DNA of 64,000 nucleotides from Isoetes taiwanensis (Eukaryota; Streptophyta; Lycopodiopsida; Isoetales; Isoetaceae), in NCBI GenBank assembly GCA_021234155.1, contig JAJEKV010000006.1:5119727-5183726 (forward strand), in the 5' to 3' direction. The position numbers were made by a program, and so were the translations under genes. The notes under the pieces were generated by a model. The model ran no database searches and was not told where the DNA came from. It worked only from the letters and a program-made list of their open reading frames with translations. Within the stretch, counting starts at the first letter, position 1; each line of letters opens with the position of its first letter. Positions 37,471 through 49,022 of the stretch are shown piece by piece.

Positions 37471-39557
37471 TCTAAACAATGGGGTCCCCTCCCCGCCATA
37501 TTCGGACATCCAAGCCTGCAGTTGGTCTATGAATAGGCCAAATAGTGTGGGCGACAATGGGCACCCTTGCTTCACTCCAATATTACTTTCTACCACATCT
37601 GCGCACTGCTCAATGTAGGGGGATGATAGCTGTACCAAAACTTTATCATAAAGTATCTTCACTGCATGTCTAAGCTCAATTGGTACCCCTAGGGCCTCCA
37701 TTCTCTCCCATAAATTACTACGAGATACCGTGTCAAATGCCTTAGCATAATCAACAAAAAGAGCATAAAGGGGTTTTTTCTTACCCTTAACCGAATCAAC
37801 CATAGCTCGCAACGTAACCAAATGATCAATCAGAGATCTTTTTGGTCTAAAGCCCTGCCTTTCATCGATGGCTCCAACATTATGTTTTTCAGCCCAAAAG
37901 TGCTCAATTTACAATTCAAATAGCAAAGAAATAATTTGGCATATAAACTACTAACCGTAATCATTCGGTAATTTCCAGGATCATTCTCATCTCCAGCTTT
38001 ATGCAAGGGGATAACTCTGTTCAGCTGCCAAGTGCGAGGAAACCCTTTGCGCAAAACATTGTTAAATAATGACAACAATGCAACATGTATTGAGTTACCT
38101 GCCCATTTGAACATTTCAGCTACCAGCCCAATTGAATCAGCCGCTTTCCCGTTGGCAAGATGACTTAACCCTTCTTCTAAGTCTTCCAAATCAAAGCACC
38201 AGCCTACATCCTGTAAGTCAATATTACCGACATTGGCCTCCGGCATGTGATACAGCTTACGCACTTGGCTTACTAAAGCCATGGTTTCCAGGTGGGTCTC
38301 CTGCTTCATCTTAGGCTTAAGCTCATTCCAGAATTTTTTGGGATCTGCTATAGTGTCACGGATCAGCTCCTGCTGTCTCTGATACACATGCTTTTTCTTT
38401 TTTGATTTCGTGAGTGCATAATATTCTTTCTTTAATCTTGGCTATCTTCCCCCCTTGCCTGCTTAAATGCCTCTCTTTTTGCTCTACAAGACGCATCAAA
38501 CCAACTATTGCATGGCAACCCCTTCATCTTTCTACGTGAGACAAAACAATCAGTGGCAACATCTAGAACTAACTCTGCAATCTTGTCACTTAATTTATCA
38601 GTGTCGCTAGGCCAATTTGTTGTGGAGGCTCTTGCCTCACACTTCTTCATATAGCTTTCCACTTTATGATATTTCATACGTATGCGAGGCTTAGAGACAC
38701 AACGTGCCTGGTGGCATGTGTAATTCTTGGTGCTTAACACAACTGTTATCGGTGTATGATCTGAGATCTTTTCCATCTCTTCCCCTATAGACATATTTAA
38801 CACCTGTTCTGCAAACTGGGATGTAGCAAGAACGAGATCAACAACACTTGCATTTCTGCATGTGCACTTACCTGTACTTGGAAACCTCTGTGTGCCATTA
38901 TAAACCAATAAATCAAGCCCGCTGCACATATTAAGCACATGGTTGCCTTGGGGTGTAGGCCATCTTATTCTATCTGCCGTGGTTCTACTCCATCCTTCCT
39001 GGGATACTTCCTTATCATCAAGCATCTCAACCCATACGGGATCCCCTTCCATGCTAGCGATAGCTGCTTGTTTGGTAGCAATGCGCCCGTTGAAATCTCC
39101 TAATAAGAGAACATCATCATCTGGCAGCAATGAAAGCACATCCTGTTCTAAGCTAAAAAAGGGGTCATCCCGATCCAGGTGGTCTGAGTCATAAACTGGT
39201 GATTCTCTCGGCGGAAAGTAACATCCCGCCACAAAGATCTTACCTTTCTCGCCTTTGTAACTCCACGCAGATATATCTTTGCATGATCCTCTCTCATTCA
39301 TTATTTTCACCAGTGTTTCATGCCCCGACCTACATAGCATGCAATCCCGCCATGTCCTTTTAGGCGCCAAACCTTTTATTGTGCCAAACGGAGTGCAACA
39401 ATGTAAAAACCCATGTATGTCCGGTAAACCTTTTTTCTTCATTTTCACAAGTTTCTAAGAAGAACAAAACATCTACATTTGAAAATAGATCATCTACTAC
39501 ATCTATTTTATAATGACTAATAGAATTTATTCCTAGTGGTCTCAAATACCTATGCAT
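37471..39557 (-). pseudogene. LINE A2 ORF2: endonuclease and RT fingers/palm to motif B
   Basis: The ORF2 start MHRYLRPLGINSISHYKID lies 3-4 nt past the ORF1 stop. Then FFLETCENEEKRF, and in another frame KIFVAGCYFPPRES, VLLLGDFNGRIATK (GDFN), CTCRNASVVDLVLA and KISDHTPITVVLS (SDH). A 38387-37830 frame gives the RT entry RTWQLNRVIPLHKAGDENDP and NYRMITVSSLYAKL. The last frame, 37821-37471, has YALFVDYAKAFDTVS (motif A) and GVKQGCPLSPTLFGLFID (motif B). Breaks near 39,400, 38,430 and 37,825 make it non-functional. Confidence 0.88.
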
Positions 39558-39560
39558 TTT

Positions 39561-40462
39561 CTAGATTTTCCACCATGACCTTCCCCTCCGCCAAGACGCT
39601 TTTTTCCCCCTTGCCTTGCTTCCTTGAGGATCTGCACTGCCCTTGTACTCTTGAAACTGGTTCTTAGTAAGATCATCATTGATCCGCATCTTCTTTCCCT
39701 TGAGCATGGTCTTCTTTTTCAAGATATTAATCTTGTCTTCCTTTTGATCTGAATTTGACAATAATGTGACGATCCCTATCGGTTGCTTGCCAATCCGAAA
39801 TGCATCCATAATGCCCGAATCTATCACCGCCAGTTCATTTTCACAAAAGCCCGAACAATGTCTTTGGTCTTTTCTCCGGTCTGTTCGGTATGCCAATCAA
39901 ACGGATGTTCAATGCTTTTTCTCTCCTTTCTTGCTCTTCTATAAAAGCTGATAATTGCTTTTGGATTCCAGAGATGTCCTTTTCTTCCTGCTCTTCTACA
40001 TCATCTTCGCAATCACTATCTTCACTCAAAACCTCTTGCTTAAAAGCTTCAAATTCTGCTTTAATTCCCTTCTTGAACTGCTCTAATTCCATTATCATAT
40101 TGTGTTGACATTTCTCCACTTCTGCTTGCACATGAGCTAACAAGAAAGATTTCAAATCACTTACCATGTTTTGGACAGAGGCCTCCATTGATGTCTTCAT
40201 AGACAGGGTTGAGAATTCCATGGCTGCCCTCATCTGGCCAACGGCATCTAACAGATCTTGCTTGGTCACTGTACCTGGTCACTGTACCCTCTGGGGCCCG
40301 GTCAGTTTTCTCTGGAGCTTCCGATAAAACCAGGTTCCCTGTTTTCTTGATACTTCCGGCTCCCCCTGTTCCGGCACCTGAGTCTGATGACGACCCAGCA
40401 TCCTCGGTTCCCTCTTTTTTGTTTCTGCCAGTCCCATCTACAGTCCGTTTCTTTTTTGCCAT
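39561..40462 (-). pseudogene. LINE A2 ORF1p (coiled coil + RRM-like RNA-binding domain), two frame breaks
   Basis: Starts MAKKKRTVDGTGRNKKEG, then a Gly/Ser/Ala-rich linker. A long coiled coil follows (ESFLLAHVQAEVEK-type heptads, 40.2-39.95 kb), an acidic stretch (EDSDCEDDVEEQEEKD) and ALNIRLIGIPNRPEK. After a frameshift near 39,885 comes the RRM-like domain: FCENELAVIDSGIMDAFRIG, PIGIVTLLSNSDQKEDKINI, MRINDDLTKNQFQEYK. This is the layout of L1-type ORF1p. The first break is a 13-bp direct duplication (40263-40275 and 40276-40288); the family normally forms trimers coating LINE RNA. Confidence 0.82.
40263..40288 (-). repeat. 13-bp tandem duplication that shifts ORF1
   Basis: TGGTCACTGTACC is present twice in direct contact. 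The extra 13 bp move the frame between the linker (EGTVT) and the coiled coil (KQDLLDAV). Confidence 0.85.
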
Positions 40463-40718
40463 TTGTCCTACTACCCACTGTCCTGTATACAGTCCCGGAA
40501 AATGCCAATTACAGACTGTCAAACGGAATCAAAAGTATTGATGTTATACACCGTTGGAAAGAGCTCGAAATAAGCTTTCCAACGAGCCCAACCCCGTTGT
40601 AATCGACATCAGTATGTGAGAGCTATGGCTTTACAGCGGTGGTAAGCCCTAGCGTCCAGCGTCCGTGAGAGAAGTCCTCAGTTACAAAGAGAGCGTAAAC
40701 CCCTAGCGTCCAAAGATC

Positions 40719-40721
<3 letters not shown>

Positions 40722-40799
<78 letters not shown>
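40722..40799. repeat. (GA)n microsatellite, 78 bp
   Basis: GA array at the 5' end of LINE A2 and right edge of the LINE stack. Confidence 0.98.
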
Positions 40800-40801
<2 letters not shown>

Positions 40802-41409
40802 ACAATCAAGCAATCTGATCAAGCAATCTGGCTTGGCATCCTTGTCCAGCTCTACACAAGTCTACATAAAAACCTTAAGTCTCATTGCGGGTTCTTCGCC
40901 CAACTCTGCACAAAAACCTTCAAACCCCAGCCTGCATACAAAACCCTACATACAAAAATGCTGCATACAATTCCTCCTTTTTCTGGATCCCTGCATACAA
41001 AAACTTTGCATCCGGAGCCTGATGGGAGATAAGCAAAGGGATTAAGGCCCAGTATTGAAACTTGTTGGCTGCTAACAAAATTCCGGAGCTAATCCAGTCG
41101 AGGCACAGGTCATGCATAAGCCGGTCGAAATTGCACTGTCGCATTCCAACTATCTCCTTCCTGTCCGGTATCCATCCCCTTATCTAATTGAAATGTCTAA
41201 GTTACCTTTTTGTTAAAGCATTCGTGGCCTTTTTTTGTTTCAATTTGTGGCCTTATAATAGGAAAAGGCCTTGCCTTATTTTAACCTTTTCTTTCCTTAT
41301 AATAGCTTAAAAGCCATTTTAATCCACCTTTTATTGAAGGCTCTTAACAATTAATATAAACTCTAAAAGAAGGTCTTTTTCTTTTGCAAATGGTTAAAAT
41401 GCATAAAAA
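40800..41409. other. Spacer between LINE stack and MULE, no gene seen
   Basis: Holds several short repeats of CTGCATACAAAA (40.93-41.01 kb). A 70-codon frame at 40833-41045 is built from these and is not called. Confidence 0.5.
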
Positions 41410-41418
41410 TTTAATTTT
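41410..41418 (+). repeat. Left 9-bp target site duplication of MULE
   Basis: TTTAATTTT immediately before the terminal GGGAAATTTG; identical to 44312-44320. Confidence 0.9.
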
Positions 41419-41670
41419 GGGAAATTTGTAAAAATACCCTTGTATTTTTGTCTAATTGTTAAAAAGCCCTTAATTTTATTGTATTTGTCAAATTACCCTT
41501 CTATTTTCTACGTATCTTCATTTTCAGCAAACGGCGGTGGCGGGAAGCTACATCCGGTGGAGAAACGGCAATTCCGGTGGAGATTTGCCTATGTTTGGTG
41601 CGCAAGGGACAGATCCGGCAGATTTCTTAACCCTTGCCTTCTCAAATCCGGCAGATTTCTTCTGTGCCTA

Positions 41671-41876
41671 TTAAGTCAGAATTCTTAACCGTTGTATATG
41701 AGAACCTATTTCCTTTTCACGAATTTTAATATTGAATCAGATACTGATACTCAAGGCACAGTTCCAGATATGATTAAGTCAGAATTCTTAACCGTTGTAT
41801 ATGAGAACCTATTTCCTTTTCACGAATTTTACTATTGAATCAGATACTGATACTCAAGGCACAGTTCCAGACATGA
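41671..41876 (+). repeat. 103-bp tandem duplication inside MULE
   Basis: Units 41671-41773 and 41774-41876 both start TTAAGTCAGAATTCTTAACC and differ at two or so bases. They lie between the left TIR and the 3' end of the transposase gene. Confidence 0.9.
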
Positions 41877-42058
41877 TTATTTGTCCAGGAAAATAATTCA
41901 CAAATGTCTGGCCTCACAAATATTGCCTCTCCACGAGTTTCAATGATGCAGTTGGTAGCTTGCAGGACACATGTAGTTGGTAGCTTGTTGTTGTCAAGCA
42001 AATCTGCAAAAAGGAAGGATAAGATCCTGTTATAGTAGACTGGAAGTCAACCTTTTGA

Positions 42059-43908
42059 TCAACCAAAACTTTGCAAAAACAATAAAATGAAGATTAACAC
42101 ATATATCAAGATTACCCGCAGATCGGTCATAGATCGTGCATTTACGCAACTCTTGCGATTATGTCGTCCATATTGGCCACACCTAGAACACCGGTATGGC
42201 CGTATTTCTTTGAAGCGGTCCTCAGTACGGATGCGTTTTTTCTTTGGCCGACCAGGTGGTTTACGTGTAGCAGGAGGTTTCAGATTAGTCTCCTCGTCCT
42301 CTCTCACATCCTCAAAGGAAAAAACTGCACCTTCATATGAATCACGCCATGCTCTAAGGTAATACCCAGGATGTGCATAACTTTCTTCAGCCATAAAATT
42401 GCTCCCACAGCATGAGCGCATGGGATTCCTCTATGTTGCCAAGCATAACAAGTACATGTATGGTGCACTAGATCAACTATTTGTCTGTGCTCTGGGGTGA
42501 TTACCTCGAATACAATTCCATCTGATGGTAAAATTCTATACTGCCTTGCACGATTAGTCGATTCTGTTATGCGCTTCTCTTCTTCAGGTACCAAAGTAAA
42601 TGGTGCACTCTGACCTGCAGATTCCCATGCTTGCTTCGCTTCAGTACCCCGTATGTGAAACCTCTCCATCAATGCCTGTCTAATATCAATGAGCATAGCA
42701 ATTATAGGCTTCTCCCTTGCATTCAATAATAGAGAATTCAACGACTCTGATATGTTAGAGGTCAAATGACCAAACCGATGCCCCTGGAAGTGTGCAGTAG
42801 CCCAGCTATTTGGTGGTGTGGTTTCTAATAACCAATCTGTTGCTGCATTATTCAAATTCCTCATCTTACTTATTTGCTCTTCATATTCAGGGACTGTGTT
42901 TACTCGTCAACCTCCTCTTAGAAATGCAAAAACTCAGTGTTGTTGCATTTTTTCTTCAAATTTGCTTCGAGATGCCTCATGCAGTATGCATTTGGAAAGC
43001 CAGGAAAAACATCATGAAGGGCCTCTTGCAAACCTTTTGTCTCTATCTGATACAAATGTGAGACTTGAGTCCACCTGCAAGCTATTGCGTAAATGCTGTA
43101 GAAACCATACCCAATTCTCTGTGTTTTCATTGTCAATGACCCCGAATGCGATAGGGAAAAGACTACCTGTGGCATCAATACACAGAGCACAAATGAGATG
43201 ACCTAGGTATTTCTCCCAGTTAGAAAAGTGCCATCTAATCCCATAAAAGGCCTACAACTCAAAAAAGCCGTCAAACATGCTCCTCAGTAGGCAAAGAATA
43301 ACCTCAGAAAAAGCGTCCATTGCTCTCCTCAAGAGCAACTCTACTTCTGGATTGCTTTCTAAAAGCTTCCTCGATGAAGGCTTGTAATTTTTGTAACCTC
43401 TTCTGTAATCTCCATTAATGATGCCCATAGCTATTTCCTTTGCATTGTAAGCAACTGTATATGTTACAGTAACGCCAGCTTCTCTACGAAAGTCATCTAT
43501 CAACTCAGTTGGCTTATAATGAGGATGTTCTCTGAACTTTTTCTGGTATTTTCTTGCCAACCAACTAGCTGATGCTTCTTTATTGCTCAACTGCTGGTTG
43601 CCACGACAGTTATGCACTCCTACTGAGCGAATCATACATCTTGGGCCTTCACCAATCAAAGAAGCAAATATGTGCCATGTGCAATTCTCATCACTGCATT
43701 TGACCCTAAACCGTGATCTATCAGATTTAATAACTTTGAATTCAGTGTATGATGCAATGGCATCTGTGCGAACTGCATTTTTGACCTCAATCAATGAATC
43801 AAATACTGTTCCTTTAACTAGCTCCATATTTCTTAACCCTTGTAAAAATTCCTGCAGTATTGGAAAGAAAAGGAAAAAAAAAAGAACACTGTAAAAAACA
43901 ATGTGCAA
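42059..43908 (-). pseudogene. MuDR/MULE transposase gene, frame-broken
   Basis: N-terminal MuDR DNA-binding part: MELVKGTVFDSLIEVKNAV (start about 43,827), CTWHIFASL, ARKYQKKFREHPHYKPTELI, GDYRRGYKNYKPSSRKLL. MULE catalytic domain at 43.25-42.9 kb over three frames: RPFMGLDGTFLTGRNT (first Asp), CIDATGSLFPIAFGVIDNEN, LTFVSDRDKG (second Asp), FPGFPNAYCMRHLEANLKKK. Then GHLTSNISESLNSLL (probable catalytic Glu), a SWIM zinc finger CTCYAWQHRGIPCAHAV near 42,430, a Lys/Arg-rich linker (PPGRPKKKRIRTED) and a CCHC knuckle CSRCGQYGRHNRKSC near 42,140. All expected domains are present in order, but at least three frameshifts and a TAG in the catalytic block prevent a full product. An acceptor-like TACTGCAG upstream of 43,858 suggests a 5' intron. 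Confidence 0.92.
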
Positions 43909-44311
43909 AAGTTAATTTAAGCAAGTACTGCTATCCGAATTCCCTTTCTCCAAAATCTCTATCAACGATGAAAGAATACAGAAATAAAAAGCATGCAAAA
44001 ACCAAAACTTACCTGTTCTTGAAGAATGGACTTGCTTTTTATGAATCGGATGGGAGAGAATTCTGAGAGGAGTGTAGAACACTGCCGAATTCTGAGAGGA
44101 GGCACAGAAGAAATCTGCCGGATTTGAGAAGGCAAGGGTTAAGAAATCTCCACCGGAATTGCCGTTTCTCCATCGGATGTAGCTTCCCGCCACCGCCGTT
44201 TGCTGAAAATGAAGATACGTAGAAAATAGAAGGGTAATTTGACAAATACAATAAAATTAAGGGCTTTTTAATAATTAGACAAAAATACAAGGGTATTTTT
44301 ACAAATTTCCC

Positions 44312-44320
44312 TTTAATTTT
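44312..44320 (+). repeat. Right 9-bp target site duplication of MULE
   Basis: TTTAATTTT directly after the terminal ACAAATTTCCC; identical to 41410-41418. Confidence 0.9.
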
Positions 44321-47300
44321 TTATTAAAACCTCTTTTTTTTCCAACCAAAATTTTGTAAAAACCATTTGCCAATGTAATGAGTTCTTATAGACTCGATAA
44401 GCTATCTTGTGTGACGTTAAAATACTATTTATCTATCTATCTATCTATCTTTTAATATAAAAACAAGAAGCTCAACATTAAGTAGAACAATCCGTATCTT
44501 CTTAATTTGCTACGTAATCAAATAGTTCCATTGATTAGCTGGAAAATTTATTAAACCATTAAAGCTTTAGTACCATCGCCATCTTACCTTAGCTATCATA
44601 AGTACCACTTTGGCTTCACTTCCCTTGACTTCCACGGGTCTCATACATAATCAGGGTCACTCAATTATAAGGCCATTCCTCAACTTCTTATTTATACATT
44701 TAGCTTAATTATTAGGTTGTTACAATTCAAGCAAAAGGATTTAGTCTTCGTACCGGTTCATGGAAACTTGTTGTGCACACTCTCACAACCTTGGTGCTAC
44801 ATTAGCACATGCTTACACCATCCTCGACAACGCTTTACTGAACTTCAAATCTCTTTCTTCCCATAGAGAAAGTTGCATGCTTCCATTAACTGAATTTAAG
44901 ATCATTAGCTATGAAAGTGTATTTTTCCCAATAGAGTTCCATTTCCTTACCAAAGTTCCTTATTGATCAATCACGTTTTTATACCGACATTAATAATACT
45001 TTCAATAGCATCCTGATCTGCACTTTAGATCCTAAGCATATCTCCCTTTGCTTGAAATCTCCCCAACCACCATCGCTTCATGAATATATTTTTCTATGGA
45101 CAATTCCAATGTCCATTAATTAGTATTTCTAAACTCCACATTATATTATTATTAGAATTCACTGTTCACCACAAATAAATCCAACTTGAAATCAGATGGT
45201 CGATCTTATTAGATCACGTAGCATAGCCACAAGGGAGGCCTTCAGCCTCCAATTCCCAGCAGATCTGACCTGGCAAAAGCCTATGTATATCAAATTAGCC
45301 CTTCTGGCCATAATTTTGACCATCTCTGGTCGCTATCTCGTCATGACTGTGCCATCTTAAGGATCTATTTTCGATAGTTGTATCAGGAATCCAGCAAAAC
45401 TAATTCTTCTAAGCTCTCTAGATGGCCAAATCTACTCTTCCAGACTGAATTCTGCCACTCAAAAGGCCCTTCTGACTTGTTTGGGGTTGTTCCTAATCAT
45501 GCCAACGATTCTTTATATTATAGTTTTCTGGTTATTCCAGTCCCTACCTTCATTTCTCTACCAATCTTAAGAAATTTTGACCAGTTTCAGATCTTCTAAA
45601 ACATCCTTTAGCATCATAATATCCATCAAGTCCTTTCTGATGCCTTACTTTGAACCATCCAGCCATGCCTTGGCAGCTAATGCGGACACCAAACCTTCAG
45701 TTTAACATAGCAATTGGATGCAGTTTAATCCCTCACTTCTATGTTAACCGTAATAGTACTTACACAGTGCGTAATAATTCTTATTAGGCCAAGATGAATA
45801 CCAAATAGCCTAAACATCCACTATGTAAGCTGTAAACCACCCATCTCTTTTTGTGTCCTTGGCTTGCAAATAGAGATCCAGAATTCCCCTCACAGCCATA
45901 GCTCTTCCTTCACAATTGCTCCCAGCAAAAACCCCCAGATTGATCTACTGATTGATTTATAATATGCTGTTGTATGTATAATTTTTTCATACATACCACA
46001 TATGTATTGTCCAATGTAACAATCAATGTAATGACCACAATTACAATGTGCTTTCTCTACTTAACAAGGCATCGGTACTTAGATTGGCATGCCTGCTGAC
46101 ACGCTAGGCGCTAGGCTCATCACATTCTTTCCTTCAAATTTTCAACCCATGTCCTCATGGGCGAGCAGAGAACATATGCTCCAATCCACGACAATTATAT
46201 TTCTTCTTTATAGTTTCAATTATTAGCGAAGCATATAAATTCTTACTGCTAGTATACACACGTCAATAGCTATCCTGGATTAGACTTCCAAATGCTAGAT
46301 TTGTATGCATTGATTCAATATACCCAAGATGCTTCTATTCTATTTACTAACATTCAACATAATTTATTTTCTTATGCATCATTGATTCTTCAATCAATCA
46401 CCACCAATATCAAGTGACTTGATCCAAAAGCCTTCCAATACAATCCAAGAACATCACTCAAGCAAATGAAGAGCAACTCCTGGTGTAAGGCTTACCCATC
46501 CATTTAGAATCACTTCAAGAATGGTTCCTTGCACCTTACAATTATTTTTTCTTCCAAAATATCCCTCCTTTCAGCTCTTAGCTTCAAAAATTAAACTATA
46601 AAAGAAGATACATAGTGCACTCAATTCTGACCCATCATCACTTTGTTTGTGATATCTCCCATATGTGGATGAATTTTGGCCTGATTAAACCCAATCCAAA
46701 AACCTTATTGAAAACTCTTTCCCTAAAAGTAAAAATCGCCTGACAAAGATAGGACGAACCGATATAGATCACCGAGACAAGACGCACAAAGTTCAGCCAG
46801 TAAAAGTGCCCAAAAATTGCTCATACTGCCTCCTTCCAGAAACTGCCTCCTTCCAAAAACTCTGATTTCGTCATGAGCTTTGTATAAAACATATATCAAG
46901 CATGCATTATTGGTATAATGCCCCCAAATACATCGTGCATAATATAGCTATAATGGGCCCATGATTGACCGCTCAAGTATTCTATCCTTGAATGTGCTTA
47001 TGGTGCGTTCCGGAGACACCGACATAAATGGGTAGAAGTGACTACTCATAAACTTCTAGAAATCTTGCCCACAACGTTACAATTTTTCATTGATTATAAA
47101 AATAATTTTCCACAAAATATATAACATAAAAAAAGCATTAATAAATCACATCGCATTACCCTTCATTATTGCCGAGCCCCCGTTTACTAATTGAGTCGGA
47201 TAAAGTGAGAAAACAACAGGTCACCATCAATCCTAATGCATTCAATAATGAGATGCATAGAAACTTGGCATATACAAGCACGGGGAGCCAGTGAAAACAT

Positions 47301-47806
47301 ATCAAAATCAGACATTGGCTACCCTTTAAAGGCTCTAAATTTGAGACAGTGACTACTCTTTAAGGCTCTAAAACTTCAAAAGCTATTGTCAAAATGTTAT
47401 TGTCCAAAAACCAAACATTGACCGGTCAAAACTTGCCATCCTCACTTTTACCCACTCCTCTCTAAGGCTCAAAGTTATTGTCCAAACACTTTGTCCTAAT
47501 CAATAGCCATAACTGCAAAGCTAGTCCAAACCATAGGACCCAGGGCCAAATAAATGCACCTTAACATTCTTATGGAATCCTTTTTGTGGTGTTGCTAAGC
47601 TTCATAATATAACTTCATAGCTCAATCCTGAACCTTGTAAGTACGAGCTAGTGTCGTATTAGAACCACGGCCAAACCTCAAAATTCTTCTAAGTCTGTAG
47701 TGTGTAACTGTAGTGTGTAACGTGTTTTTTTATGGTTGTAACATGTCATCAAAAAATGCCAAGGATATACCAGAATATGCCACATAAACCCATGGTCGTC
47801 GACACT
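44321..47806. other. About 3.5 kb without a gene
   Basis: AT-rich, with a short (CTAT)n run at 44,430-44,451 and only short unsupported ORFs. No transposon signature was recognised; probably old decayed repeats. Confidence 0.55.
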
Positions 47807-47870
47807 GGCTAATATTTAAGACTCGATTCAATAGTCATGGCTAATATTTAAGACTCGATTCAATAGTCAT
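47807..47870 (+). repeat. 32-bp tandem duplication (2 copies)
   Basis: GGCTAATATTTAAGACTCGA starts both units (47807-47838 and 47839-47870); the copies are identical. Confidence 0.9.
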
Positions 47871-49022
47871 AATCATGTGTAATTGGAACGAGGAGACATG
47901 TCGATATATATGGCTGCTGCAAGAATTTACTTTTTGCTACTGGGACCCATATATATTCAAACTGTGGATTGTGGTAGTAAAAGCTCTGAGCAAAAGAAGC
48001 CTGATGGGATCAATGTTGAGAAGGACAAATGTCAATGTAAGGGGTCACTTGTACAGTAGTAACATGGGAGATATTTTTCTTGGAAGTTGGAGAATATAAT
48101 ACCTGGCATCATTGGTGAGAAGCCCGTTGGATTAATAACGCGGAAGCATGGGCGGTGGCCGATAGCGGTGCTAAAGCACATATTGAATTGACAAGGAAAT
48201 CACTAGGCAACCGACCGTTAGTAACACTTTTCGCACAAATCACAGCCATCAGCTTGCTGTGGACAATATCATTGTTGGAATCAAGGTAAGCGTCACATAT
48301 CAAGTTTCGCAGCAATCATTCTTTTTGTATCGTAGGTACATAGATCTCGTGCCGTGTGAAAAAGCCCAGTTGCAGACGAGCGTGAATCTGCAGTCAGAAG
48401 CTCGAAAATGAAAGAACCAACACATGCCTGCAGAATATATGACAAAAGTCCTGGCCCACGTCTAGAGAGTTAAAAATAGCTCTTCAAAATTGTCTGCTTA
48501 ACAAACAGTGGTGTCCTGTCATCACCCGTTAAGACGCGGTTGGAATCCAAAGTCCAGACAGATAACTTTCAAATGAAGAATGTCCCCACACCTGTCAAAC
48601 TTTCTTCCATATTATTGTTGTCTTCCGCATGCATGCAGTAACCCATATGTCAAAAGCCTTTATCTTGCTGCATTGGCAAGAATCACTAAGCATGTCACAT
48701 TTCTGTTACCAAATCTTTGCAATGCTATCACCTGTTTTCAGAGACATTGTACCCATTGATGTCTCGTCCAACACGTTACATTGCAGCTGACAGAAAAGAA
48801 TTAACCAATGGTCTGGCTTCTAGGCCATCCCAAACGCTTTGCTGCCCCAAAGAATTTATGTATTGTCACCAAAAAATAAATGAATTCTTGGAATTTACAA
48901 ATGCTGTATCTAATGTTACACTTTCTTGATCCGGGTATAATGAACCCAAGAAATGGTATGCACACAATAGTACAGTTGAAGCCCTGCAATGTTTCGAGGT
49001 TTTTTATTTCTTTACAGTGCTG
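47871..49022. other. Downstream spacer of the 49-53.7 kb gene
   Basis: Presumably includes the 3' UTR (to the left of 49023). A 68-codon minus-strand frame at 48315-48109 (DSNNDIVHSKLMAVICAKSV) is coherent but has no recognised family or splice partners. Confidence 0.4.

Larger units (their letters stand above)
37471..40721 (-). mobile_element. LINE A2, 5' leader, ORF1 and ORF2 up to RT motif B
   Basis: The minus strand begins after (CT)n with GTGGATCTTTGGACGCTAGG. It carries ORF1 (40462-39561), the endonuclease and the RT N-half, ending at EYGGEGTPLFRY at about 37,471, where sequence switches to an opposite-strand copy of the same protein region. The lost 3' half corresponds to 35757-37055. 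Confidence 0.85.
41419..44311. mobile_element. Mutator-like element (MULE), 2,893 bp, with long TIRs
   Basis: The ends are inverted repeats of more than 200 bp: left 41419-41670 and right 44311 to about 44,098. Both start GGGAAATTTGTAAAAATACC and read through ACGGCGGTGGCGGGAAGC. Over the first 165 bp only a few bases differ; the left copy has an extra block of about 38 bp near 41,586-41,624. A perfect 9-bp direct repeat flanks the element, which is the Mutator signature. Inside, on the minus strand, is a MuDR-type transposase gene. The close TIR match suggests a fairly recent insertion. Confidence 0.95.
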
